Assembly: GCF_019039035.1 (NCBI RefSeq)
Contig: NZ_JAHNZT010000043.1
Coordinates: 1 to 64,000 of the forward strand
Source of the DNA: Citreicoccus inhibens
GTDB taxonomy: Bacteria; Myxococcota; Myxococcia; Myxococcales; Myxococcaceae
DNA: 64,000 nucleotides
Direction of reading: 5' to 3'
Under the pieces are notes generated by a model that saw nothing but the letters and a program-made list of their open reading frames with translations, did no database searches and had not been told where the DNA came from. Below, one piece after another: positions 1-8,202 of the stretch (position 1 is its first letter; each line of letters begins with the position of its first letter). The translations under genes were made by a program, and so were the position numbers.

Positions 1-127
1 TGCCCACGTGGTTCGACGACTACAATCACGTGCACCCTCACAAGGGCCTGAAGATGCGTTCCCCCATCGAGTACCGAAGAGCAGCATCACCCCTCTGACC
101 GTGTCCGATTTGACGGGGGCAACTCCA
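1..127 (+). mobile_element. Right end of an IS3-family insertion sequence
   Basis: The window opens inside an insertion sequence. It contains the last codons of the transposase (stop at 96-98) and then a terminal segment at 102-127 that ends in GGGGGCAACTCCA. Read inward from the outer edge this is TGGAGTTGCCCCC, which looks like the TGGA...CCCCC inverted repeat of IS2-type IS3 elements. The element therefore probably ends at 127, six bases before the first CRISPR repeat. The left end and the target duplication are outside the window, so the exact border is inferred. Confidence 0.7.
3..98 (+). CDS. IS3-family transposase (OrfB), C-terminal fragment
   Basis: Thirty-one codons are visible before a TGA stop; the start lies off the window. 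They include WFDDYNHVHPHKGLKMRS and then PIEYRR, the standard C-terminal tail of IS3-family (IS2-like) DDE transposases, after the last catalytic Glu. In intact elements OrfB is made as a frameshift fusion with OrfA and cuts and joins the IS ends. Whether this copy is intact cannot be seen. Its reading direction, toward the CRISPR array, matters because read-through from the IS would be antisense to the array transcript. Confidence 0.8.
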   Translation, partial: PTWFDDYNHVHPHKGLKMRSPIEYRRAASPL

Positions 128-133
128 GAACCA

Positions 134-3100
134 GTTTCAACCCACGCTCCTCGCGGACACGAGGAGCGACTGACACCAACATCGAGTGGACGGACGTGGT
201 GTGGTTTCAACCCACGCTCCTATCGGACACGAGGAGCGACGGCGCCCGAGAATCACCGACTTGCGCCAAAACGTAGTTTCAACCCACGCTCCTTTCGGAC
301 ACGAGGAGCGACCCCCACAGCCGGTACTTCACGAGCAAGTACGACGCGTTTCAACCCACGCTCCTCTCGGACACGAGGAGCGACCGAAGCGCCCGCGCCT
401 GTTGTCGTCGCTGCGAAGTTTCAACCCACGCTCCTCTCGGACACGAGGAGCGACTGACCGAGACCACGAAGAAGAAGCGCACCCCGAAGTTTCAACCCAC
501 GCTCCTCTCGGACACGAGGAGCGACCACCCGACCAAGAGCGCTCAGGGCGCTGCGCGGAGTTTCAACCCACGCTCCTCTCGGACACGAGGAGCGACCGCG
601 CGAGGTCGAGTCGATTGTGTGCGTGCCCATGTTTCAACCCACGCTCCTCTCGGACACGAGGAGCGACCCGGGCGCTCACGCAGATATGGCAGGATCTCGC
701 GGTTTCAACCCACGCTCCTCTCGGACACGAGGAGCGACTAGAGCGAGAGGGGAGACACAAGCAGCACTTTCAGTTTCAACCCACGCTCCTCTCGGACACG
801 AGGAGCGACCCGCTCGGCCATCGTCACTCAGCGCACCAACCGCGTTTCAACCCACGCTCCTCTCGGACACGAGGAGCGACGCTCCCCGAATCTTGAGAAC
901 CGCCCGTGCGTAAGTTTCAACCCACGCTCCTCTCGGACACGAGGAGCGACTACGTGGTGCGGCCGAGCCTCGCGCCGCACGTGGTTTCAACCCACGCTCC
1001 TCTCGGACACGAGGAGCGACCTCCATGCCACCTCGACCGTGCACCCTGCCTGTTTCAACCCACGCTCCTCTCGGACACGAGGAGCGACTGAGGACCGTTG
1101 TCCGGCTCTGCTCGAAAGCGATGGTTTCAACCCACGCTCCTCGCGGACACGAGGAGCGACTGCTGCTCACCGTCCTTGGTGGTCCAAAGGAGGAGTTTCA
1201 ACCCACGCTCCTCGCGGACACGAGGAGCGACTGGTGGCGTCCTCCAGCGCAAACGCGATGACCTCGTTTCAACCCACGCTCCTCGCGGACACGAGGAGCG
1301 ACCAAAGTGAGGGCGCTGATACCGGCCGTCGTGAGTTTCAACCCACGCTCCTCGCGGACACGAGGAGCGACTGGGCCGGCGCTGAGACTGGAGGCCTCGA
1401 GTGACGTTTCAACCCACGCTCCTCGCGGACACGAGGAGCGACCCGCCGAGCGCGAGACGCAGGAAGACGTCTCACGTTTCAACCCACGCTCCTCGCGGAC
1501 ACGAGGAGCGACCGGCCGGCGCACTACGCAGGAGGAGCAATCCAGTTTCAACCCACGCTCCTCGCGGACACGAGGAGCGACTCAACCGGCTCCTGTTTCA
1601 CCACGTCCCATGGGCGTTTCAACCCACGCTCCTCGCGGACACGAGGAGCGACCATGCTCCGCGACACGATCCATTGCCGACATGTGTTTCAACCCACGCT
1701 CCTCGCGGACACGAGGAGCGACGAGCCGCGTTGCTGTTGCCCATGCCTCGCCCAGCGGTTCAACCCACGCTCCTCGCGGACACGAGGAGCGACCGCGTCG
1801 CGCCTACGCACTACACCGCAAGTCGTTTCAACCCACGCTCCTCGCGGACACGAGGAGCGACCTGACCCAGCAGCCGCGGCCGGCCCACGCGAAGTTTCAA
1901 GCCACGCTCCTCGCGGACACGAGGAGCGACTGGAGCGCGCGGAGCCGCTCCTGGTCAACTCGCGGTTTCAACCCACGCTCCTCGCGGACACGAGGAGCGA
2001 CCGCGCGGACCCCTATGCGGCCCGCATCATCGAGTTTCAACCCACGCTCCTCGCGGACACGAGGAGCGACCTTGGTTTTCTTTGGGTTGGGTTTCGTGTC
2101 TGGTTTCAACCCACGCTCCTCGCGGACACGAGGAGCGACTCCGGCTCTTGGTTGAGGACGGCGTGTTGGCAGTGTTTCAACCCACGCTCCTCGCGGACAC
2201 GAGGAGCGACACCAGCCACGTCGTCATGCGGCCTCCCTCGTGCGTTTCAACCCACGCTCCTCGCGGACACGAGGAGCGACACCCTTCGCGTCCAGGGCGT
2301 TCTGACTCAGGACCGCGTTTCAACCCACGCTCCTCGCGGACACGAGGAGCGACGATGCGAGAGGGGTCCGCACTCGTGGACCCGGTTTCAACCCACGCTC
2401 CTCGCGGACACGAGGAGCGACCACCCGCCGCACGCGTCGCCGCCGACAGGTGAGCGTTTCAACCCACGCTCCTCGCGGACACGAGGAGCGACCATGAAGC
2501 TCAGAACGGAGCTGGTGCTCCGCCTGGTTTCAACCCACGCTCCTCGCGGACACGAGGAGCGACCGAGGAGAGCGCGCGGGCGCGCAGCGGGAGAGAGTTT
2601 CAACCCACGCTCCTCGCGGACACGAGGAGCGACGGGCGGACAGAGCGTGTCGGAGTGGCGTGATGCTGTTTCAACCCACGCTCCTCGCGGACACGAGGAG
2701 CGACTGGGACAAGGCAGCTTGCGCATATCGCAAGCAGTTTCAACCCACGCTCCTCGCGGACACGAGGAGCGACCAGCCGGTGCAGCGATGGCCGGAGCGG
2801 CCCCAGGGTTTCAACCCACGCTCCTCGCGGACACGAGGAGCGACCTCTCGACCCACCAAGCATCGCCCGACACACGGTTTCAACCCACGCTCCTCGCGGA
2901 CACGAGGAGCGACTCTGGCGGGATCCCGACGCGTCGTCGGGCGTGGAGTTTCAACCCACGCTCCTCGCGGACACGAGGAGCGACGAGACCGCCCACCTGA
3001 CCTTCATCGCCCTCGTGCGGTTTCAACCCACGCTCCTCGCGGACACGAGGAGCGACGAGCACCCTCCCCTCTTCGGCTGAGGTGGTGGTTTCAACCCACG

Positions 3101-4673
3101 CTCCTCGCGGACACGAGGAGCGACGCCAGGGCCGCGCGCTGCTCGCGCTGGAGCTCCTGTTTCAACCCACGCTCCTCGCGGACACGAGGAGCGACGCGCA
3201 TGCCCGCCGGCAGCGTGGAGGCGACGCAGTTTCAACCCACGCTCCTCGCGGACACGAGGAGCGACCCCGAGATTTTCGCGGCCCCGGAGTGGTGTGCGTT
3301 TCAACCCACGCTCCTCGCGGACACGAGGAGCGACCATGGCCACCCCAGTCCACCACGAGGATAGGGTGTTTCAACCCACGCTCCTCGCGGACACGAGGAG
3401 CGACGTTCGCGGTGGGGAGACCTACAACCGCAAGGACGGTTTCAACCCACGCTCCTCGCGGACACGAGGAGCGACCAACCGCAACCACCAGAATCCAAAA
3501 ATCCTTCAGTTTCAACCCACGCTCCTCGCGGACACGAGGAGCGACGTCTCCTCACGCAATGGCTGGGGGGCATTATCGTTTCAACCCACGCTCCTCGCGG
3601 ACACGAGGAGCGACGGCGTGCTGGATGGCGCGCCCTACGACATGGCGTTTCAACCCACGCTCCTCGCGGACACGAGGAGCGACCGCCTTGTGCGCGCGCT
3701 CCAGTGGGAGCTGAATCGGTTTCAACCCACGCTCCTCGCGGACACGAGGAGCGACTTGTGGGTTCGACTCCCACCCCACCCGCTCCTGGTTTCAACCCAC
3801 GCTCCTCGCGGACACGAGGAGCGACTCCGCAGCCTCCAGGCGTGAGAGCACGGCGGGGTTTCAACCCACGCTCCTCGCGGACACGAGGAGCGACCGGCGG
3901 GACTGATCAACTACGGAGCTGCCTGGGCGTTTCAACCCACGCTCCTCGCGGACACGAGGAGCGACCACGTCAGCAGCAAGGCGCGCGGTGTAGATACGGT
4001 TTCAACCCACGCTCCTCGCGGACACGAGGAGCGACCGCTACCGGTGCCGGGGCGCCCAATCCAAACAGGTTTCAACCCACGCTCCTCGCGGACACGAGGA
4101 GCGACGACCTTCTTCACCACCCGACCCAACTTCTTGAAGTTTCAACCCACGCTCCTCGCGGACACGAGGAGCGACACGTCACCTGGAGTCGACGCAGCAG
4201 ATTCTCGTCGTTTCAACCCACGCTCCTCGCGGACACGAGGAGCGACTCATCGCGGTCCCACACCATGCGGACGAAGTCGGTTTCAACCCACGCTCCTCGC
4301 GGACACGAGGAGCGACCGCGAGTGGTTACGAGGGGTTGCCGGTTCGCGCGTTTCAACCCACGCTCCTCGCGGACACGAGGAGCGACGCGGCCCATCGCTG
4401 GTGATGATGTCCACCGGCACGTTTCAACCCACGCTCCTCGCGGACACGAGGAGCGACCGTCGTGGTATCAAGACCTGATTCACCAGTGTTTTGTTTCAAC
4501 CCACGCTCCTCGCGGACACGAGGAGCGACCAAGGTCCTTGTTGTTGATGCTAACACGGCCCAGTTTCAACCCACGCTCCTCGCGGACACGAGGAGCGACC
4601 GCCTGCGGTCACCATCTCGTCACCACGCGGTCAGCGGTTTCAACCCACGCTCCTCGCGGACACGAGGAGCGAC
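134..4673 (-). CRISPR. Type I-C CRISPR array, 65 repeats and 64 spacers
   Basis: I counted 65 copies of a 37-base repeat. On the plus strand it begins GTTTCAACCCACGCTCC and ends CACGAGGAGCGAC. The unit is 68-74 bases, so spacers are 31-37 bases; the leader-proximal spacer (4600-4636) is the longest at 37. The reverse complement begins GTCGCTCC and ends GTGGGTTGAAAC, the usual type I-C orientation, so transcription is from right to left, out of the leader next to cas2. The repeat holds an 8-bp stem (positions 13-20 with 27-34) and a 6-base loop, the substrate for the Cas5 endonuclease of type I-C. Repeat positions 19-20 vary in blocks: CG in repeat 1, AT in 2, TT in 3, CT in 4-14, CG in 15-65. 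Repeat 24 (1757) has T2 to G and repeat 26 (1894) has C8 to G. Repeat 1 is the leader-distal, oldest end. Confidence 0.98.
3756..3788 (-). other. CRISPR spacer matching the 3' end of a tRNA gene
   Basis: This 33-base spacer, between repeats 52 and 53, reads on the plus strand as GTGGG, TTCGACT, CCCAC and then CCCACCC with a following G. That is a T-arm (5-bp stem, loop matching T54-T55-C56-R57-A58-N59-T60) followed by a 7-base acceptor-stem strand and a discriminator base. It is not a tRNA gene, since the rest of the molecule is absent. tRNA 3' ends are the usual integration sites of tyrosine-recombinase elements, so the protospacer may be the attachment site of a phage or integrative element, or the host gene itself. 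Confidence 0.75.
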
Positions 4674-4822
4674 TCTGCCCGACTAACTTACCGTAATTAC
4701 TGACGAATTGGGCCGGTTTCCGCGAACCTCCATTTTCGAGGCCGCTGCGCTCCGGGAATAGGGCTCCACTCCCCTGTAACCCCTGACGACTATTGTTGAT
4801 TTCAATGAGCGCGAACGCTCGA
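4674..4822 (-). promoter_or_regulatory. CRISPR leader
   Basis: This stretch lies between the last repeat and the hairpin after cas2, on the upstream side of the array as transcribed. It is markedly richer in A/T than the genes around it, for example TTACCGTAATTACTGACG at 4690-4707 and TATTGTTGATTTCAATG at 4791-4807. It carries no coding sequence. By position it must contain the array promoter and the signals that Cas1-Cas2 use to insert new spacers at the first repeat. I cannot place a -10/-35 with confidence. Confidence 0.75.
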
Positions 4823-4847
4823 CGAACCCCGCACCGGCGGAGGTTCG
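4823..4847 (-). terminator. Hairpin between cas2 and the CRISPR leader
   Basis: A compact imperfect hairpin: CGAACC (4823-4828) pairs with GGTTCG (4842-4847), CCGC (4829-4832) with GCGG (4837-4840), with loop ACCG and one bulged A. An outer arm GCGCGAAC (4809-4816) can also pair with GTTCGCGC (4843-4850). It starts 28 bases after the cas2 stop codon, so it could end the cas transcript before the leader. There is no T-run, so a role in leader structure is an alternative. Confidence 0.45.
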
Positions 4848-4874
4848 CGCGCGCGCCATCGGCAGCCGTGCAGT

Positions 4875-5174
4875 CTAGAGGATGAGCGGCCCCTCGACAT
4901 CCAGCGGCAGCCGGACACCGTGGTGCTCGGTACGCTTCGCCGTGTCCGCGCCCAGGAAGTAGAACCGCAGGCTGTCACCGGCGGCGTCGAACTCGCTCAA
5001 CAGCCGCGCTCGGAGCACCACCCAGTCCTTCGGTTCCAGGACACACTCGAACACGGAAAACTGGACCCGCACGCCGTGGTCCCGACAGGCTCTCGCGATG
5101 CGCCTCAGGCGCCGCGGCCCCTCCGAGTCCGACACGCGCACGTCATAGCAAATCAAGACCGTGAGCTTCTTCAT
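4875..5174 (-). CDS. cas2: CRISPR-associated endonuclease Cas2
   Basis: A 99-residue protein of typical Cas2 size. The N-terminal beta strand LTVLICYDV ends in the Asp conserved at the Cas2 dimer centre, followed by a ferredoxin-like helix (RRLRRIARACRDHG) and strand VQFSVFECVL. Cas2 forms the central dimer of the Cas1-Cas2 integrase that places new spacers next to the leader. The start is the ATG whose first base overlaps the cas1 stop (4-base overlap), so the two genes are translationally coupled. A longer upstream frame exists but lies inside cas1. It is the last gene of the operon; a hairpin follows at 4823-4847. Confidence 0.95.
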   Translation of the reverse strand: MKKLTVLICYDVRVSDSEGPRRLRRIARACRDHGVRVQFSVFECVLEPKDWVVLRARLLSEFDAAGDSLRFYFLGADTAKRTEHHGVRLPLDVEGPLIL

Positions 5175-6211
5175 CCGTGCACGGCGAACGGTGGATAGGC
5201 GTCCAGCTCCCCGCGCACCGTACGCGCGAGCAGCAGCGCCTGCAGATGCGGCGCCAGCCCCCACGTCGTCTCCTGCTCCAGGAACCCGTGACGCACCTTC
5301 GCTTGCTTCGCGGTCTGGTACGCCACCAGGAACGCCTTGCGCGCCTCGTCCCGCAGCAGCACCGCCCCCGCGAACTCCGTCCGAAAGTCCTCGGGCTTGA
5401 CCTGTCCGCGATTGACCAGCGAGAAGACGAGGCGATCCACCACGGGCGCTCGGAACTCCTCCATCAAGTCCAAGGCCAGTGACAGGCGACCCGGCCGCTC
5501 CTCGTGCAAGAACCCCACGGCGGGATCCAACCCAACGCCAGACAAAGCGCCCGCGCAGTCCTGCAACAGCAGCGCATATCCAAACGAAAGCAAGGCGTTC
5601 ATGGGGTCTCTCGGAGGACGCCGGTTCCGTCCCTCGAACGAGAAGCCCTCCGCACCCCCCTTCTTCAACAGTGCGGGGAACGCCTCGAAGTAGTCCCGCG
5701 CCGCAATGCCCTCCACTCCGCGCAGCGCGTCCAGCTCCGACACCGGCTCCAAGGCTCTCAGGTGTATCGCCAATCGGTTCGCGGTCTCCGCAAGCTCCGC
5801 GGCGTGCACGGGCTCTGCGTCACGCCGGGCATGGAGGATGAACTGCCTCGCGTTCGACACCTTTCCAATCACGATGGCCCGCGCCAACTCCAAGGTCCGC
5901 GCGGCGTCATCCGCCGCCCGGAACTGCTGCCTTCGCAGCAAGACATTGCCTCCGGGAACACCCTCGACCCTCGCCAGGAATCGCCCCGTCACTCCAAAGA
6001 AGGAGACGTGGATTCCGGATTCAATCCAGCTCTCCATCAACTCGGGCGTGAGCCAGGCGCGCGACAGGCACACCACGGAGCGCAGATGGCGCAGGGGCAC
6101 CTCTGCCTTCTTTTCGTCCTGGACGGTGACGACCACGCATTCCCCCTCCTTGTTCAGTCGGGTCCCTTCCACGGTGATGAACAAGGTGTTGAGCGCAGTC
6201 GTCACGGTCAC
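5171..6211 (-). CDS. cas1: CRISPR-associated integrase Cas1 (type I-C)
   Basis: A 346-residue Cas1, normal for subtype I-C. The N-terminal beta domain covers about 1-105 and the all-helical catalytic domain follows. The metal ligands are visible: Glu in GVEGIAARDYF (about 168), His in VGFLHEERPG (about 236) and the acidic residues in SLALDLMEEFR (about 250). It catalyses spacer integration together with Cas2. The start is a GTG with an AGGAG five bases upstream, 20 bases after cas4, so Cas4 and Cas1 remain separate proteins rather than the fusion seen in some systems. It overlaps cas2 by four bases. Confidence 0.96.
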   Translation of the reverse strand: MTVTTALNTLFITVEGTRLNKEGECVVVTVQDEKKAEVPLRHLRSVVCLSRAWLTPELMESWIESGIHVSFFGVTGRFLARVEGVPGGNVLLRRQQFRAADDAARTLELARAIVIGKVSNARQFILHARRDAEPVHAAELAETANRLAIHLRALEPVSELDALRGVEGIAARDYFEAFPALLKKGGAEGFSFEGRNRRPPRDPMNALLSFGYALLLQDCAGALSGVGLDPAVGFLHEERPGRLSLALDLMEEFRAPVVDRLVFSLVNRGQVKPEDFRTEFAGAVLLRDEARKAFLVAYQTAKQAKVRHGFLEQETTWGLAPHLQALLLARTVRGELDAYPPFAVHG

Positions 6212-6231
6212 TCACTCCTTCTTGGGCAGGC

Positions 6232-6870
6232 TCAGGACTCCGCGGTCACTCGCTGCCTCAAGTAGTCGCGGACTCGCTTCTGGCCCGCGGTGACTTGCGG
6301 CAGGCATCTTGGCTCCAAGGAGCAGCCATCACATTTCGGGGCGCGCGCGGCAGTGGGCACGGACTGGGTGCGTAGCAGGATGTGCATCCGCTCGATGGAA
6401 TCCTCGGTGAGGCGCCTCAAGGCCGCGTCGAAGAGGACGACGTGGCGCCGGTGCTCCACGCCCGAGAAGATGGCTCCTTCGGGGACCTCGACTCCGTGCA
6501 TCTCTTCCAGGCACAGCGCCTGCGCGCAGAGCTGAACCCGGTCCGCGTCGAGCAACTTCCTCCGGCGGTGCTTGACCTCCACCGGATACGGCCGCCATCC
6601 CGAGGGGGTCGTCGCGTCGCGCAGATACTCGACGAGGTCCGCACGCCCTGCCACTCGCAGCCGGTCCGAGCCCAGGAGTACCGCGCGCTCCACCCGACTC
6701 GTGCGCCGGGCGTCGTGCCCCGGCAGGTCCACGCGCTCGTGCAGCAGCCTCCCCGATGCGGTCAGCAAGTCCTCCAGCCAGATTCGCTCCACGTGGATGA
6801 GCGCCGCCTGCCGCTCACAGAACAGCAGGTGCTGCAAAGCAGACAGCGTCACCCACGTGTCTCGCTCCAT
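6232..6870 (-). CDS. cas4: CRISPR-associated exonuclease Cas4
   Basis: A 212-residue RecB-like nuclease. It has the iron-sulphur cysteines at both ends (Cys18 in LLFCERQAAL and the cluster CDGCSLEPRC near 180-189). Between them are the nuclease motifs: Asp in VAGRADLVEY (about 77), the E-x-K motif in YPVEVKHRR (about 98) and a QLCAQALCLEE helix. In type I-C, Cas4 works with Cas1-Cas2 to trim prespacers and choose those with the right PAM and orientation. It starts three bases after the cas7 stop, consistent with coupled translation. Confidence 0.95.
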   Translation of the reverse strand: MERDTWVTLSALQHLLFCERQAALIHVERIWLEDLLTASGRLLHERVDLPGHDARRTSRVERAVLLGSDRLRVAGRADLVEYLRDATTPSGWRPYPVEVKHRRRKLLDADRVQLCAQALCLEEMHGVEVPEGAIFSGVEHRRHVVLFDAALRRLTEDSIERMHILLRTQSVPTAARAPKCDGCSLEPRCLPQVTAGQKRVRDYLRQRVTAES

Positions 6871-6873
6871 GAC

Positions 6874-7788
6874 TCAGCCCATCAAGTTCATGACCTCGAT
6901 GCCCGCGGGCAACCCCGCCTTGTCCACCGAGACCACGTAGTCGGAGTAGGCACGCGCCGGCCGGCCCTCATGCTGGGGCTTCACGCTCACTCGGTCGAAC
7001 AACATGTGGGCCGGCGCGTTCCCCAGGTCGGAGGCGTGCTTGAACACGATGACCTGCCGCATGGACATGAGCCCCCGCGCGGCGCTGCGGTCCAGTTCGA
7101 AGATGTGCTCGAAGGACTTGAAGAGCAGGTCCACGTCCGCCATCGCGAACCGCGTCTGACGCGCCAGATGCGGAGAGATGAAGCCGTGGGCGCGATAGAG
7201 CCCGTAGGGCACGATGTTCTTACGTCCCATGGTGCGGTTGTCACCGCCCTGCTTCTCCGCCTCCCCTTCGGTGGCCACGGCCATGCGCGTGATGGAGTGC
7301 TCCAGCGAGACGATGGGCTCCACCGAGCGGGCGAAGGTGAGCTGCACCGGGCCCCGTACCTGGCCGGCATTCGCTCCCGTGGACATCACGGCACCAAAGG
7401 CGCGCACATCGAAGAAGGTCTTGCACATCCAATCGCGGCCCTTGACCACCTCGGACCCCTGGGCCGTGCCCTTGTCATTGCGCTTCTTGCCGTCCTCGGC
7501 ATTCTCCGGCTTCTCGTTCAGGTTGACCTTCAGCGCCTCGTAGGCCTTCGCGATGGTCACATTGAGGATGGCCTTCTCCTTGACGAAGATGTCCAGGCCC
7601 TCCTTCCCGCCCTGGGTGAGCTGGATGAAGTTGCGCACCTTGCGCTTGAGGCAGACATCCGTCACCAATCCATGCCCCGTCTCCGGGTCGATGCGCGGCA
7701 GGTTCCCCGCGTCCGGATCGCCATTCGGGTTTCCATCCTGCACGTCGAACAGCAGCACGAAGTCGTAGCGGTTCTTGAGCTCGTTCAT
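6874..7788 (-). CDS. cas7: Cascade backbone protein Cas7 (Csd2, type I-C)
   Basis: About 304 residues of the Csd2/Cas7 RAMP family. The N-terminus has [20 protein letters not shown], the typical Csd2 opening in which the DxxxxNPNGDP loop is conserved, followed by a predicted thumb region and [16 protein letters not shown]. Several copies coat the crRNA spacer in the I-C Cascade. The start chosen is the second of two close ATGs (7788) because a GAGGA sits at a normal distance from it; the first ATG (7794) directly abuts that site. It begins about 27 bases after cas8c. Confidence 0.95.
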   Translation of the reverse strand: MNELKNRYDFVLLFDVQDGNPNGDPDAGNLPRIDPETGHGLVTDVCLKRKVRNFIQLTQGGKEGLDIFVKEKAILNVTIAKAYEALKVNLNEKPENAEDGKKRNDKGTAQGSEVVKGRDWMCKTFFDVRAFGAVMSTGANAGQVRGPVQLTFARSVEPIVSLEHSITRMAVATEGEAEKQGGDNRTMGRKNIVPYGLYRAHGFISPHLARQTRFAMADVDLLFKSFEHIFELDRSAARGLMSMRQVIVFKHASDLGNAPAHMLFDRVSVKPQHEGRPARAYSDYVVSVDKAGLPAGIEVMNLMG

Positions 7789-7815
7789 GGTCATTCCTCA
7801 GGAGGCGAGTGGAAG

Positions 7816-8202
7816 TCAGGATTCAGAGGGGGGAGCGCCGCCCTCCGTGGGCGAGCGCTTGGTGAAAAAGGCTTCACGCTGATGGTAGTAGCCGACCGCG
7901 AACAGCCCCTGGTCCTCGAGCGAGAGGATGCGCGGGAAGCGATTGGCCGGAAGCAGCGCCATGACCTCGCCTTGGACTCGCTCCAACCACTTGCCGTTGT
8001 CCGCCTTGGCGGCGTGGTGCACCGCCAGCTGCAACAGGCGAGGGAACACCGTGATGGGATTGCGCGATGCGGCGCCGAAATAGCGGTCTCGGATGGTGGC
8101 GTTCAGGTCACCTCCGAGCGCGGCGGATTGCAGCCGTTCCAGCACGGCGAAGAGGCGGCCCAGGACATAGGGCTGCGCCGTTTGGGTCTTGTCCAATGAC
8201 AC
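7816..8202 (-). CDS. Putative Cas11c small subunit, internal start within cas8c
   Basis: Type I-C systems lack a separate small-subunit gene, and in characterised examples Cas11c is made by internal translation of the 3' part of cas8c. Here codon 454 of cas8c is a GTG (8202-8200) in frame, with a strong GGAGGT five bases upstream, within a message otherwise devoid of such sites in this area. Initiation there would give 128 residues from VSLDKTQTAQ to the cas8c stop, rich in helices and of the size reported for Cas11c. An in-frame ATG at 8388 has no good ribosome binding site. The sequence signal is clear; production of the protein is inference. Confidence 0.6.
   Translation of the reverse strand: MSLDKTQTAQPYVLGRLFAVLERLQSAALGGDLNATIRDRYFGAASRNPITVFPRLLQLAVHHAAKADNGKWLERVQGEVMALLPANRFPRILSLEDQGLFAVGYYHQREAFFTKRSPTEGGAPPSES

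Noticed and set aside
3756-3788. A tRNA gene inside the array
   Set aside because: Only the T-arm and one acceptor strand are present and the piece is exactly one spacer long.
134-4673. Long open reading frames on both strands with repeated peptides such as FNPRSSRTRGAT
   Set aside because: They are translations of the CRISPR repeat and spacers. The repeat is free of stop codons in several frames; there is no ribosome site or protein family.
4809-4850. A replication origin or iteron near the leader
   Set aside because: The inverted repeats are explained by a hairpin at the end of the cas operon; no repeated boxes or replication genes are present.
6382-8199. A 605-codon open frame on the plus strand
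   Set aside because: It is antisense to cas4, cas7 and part of cas8c, whose motifs are unambiguous; the open frame is a by-product of GC-rich codon use.
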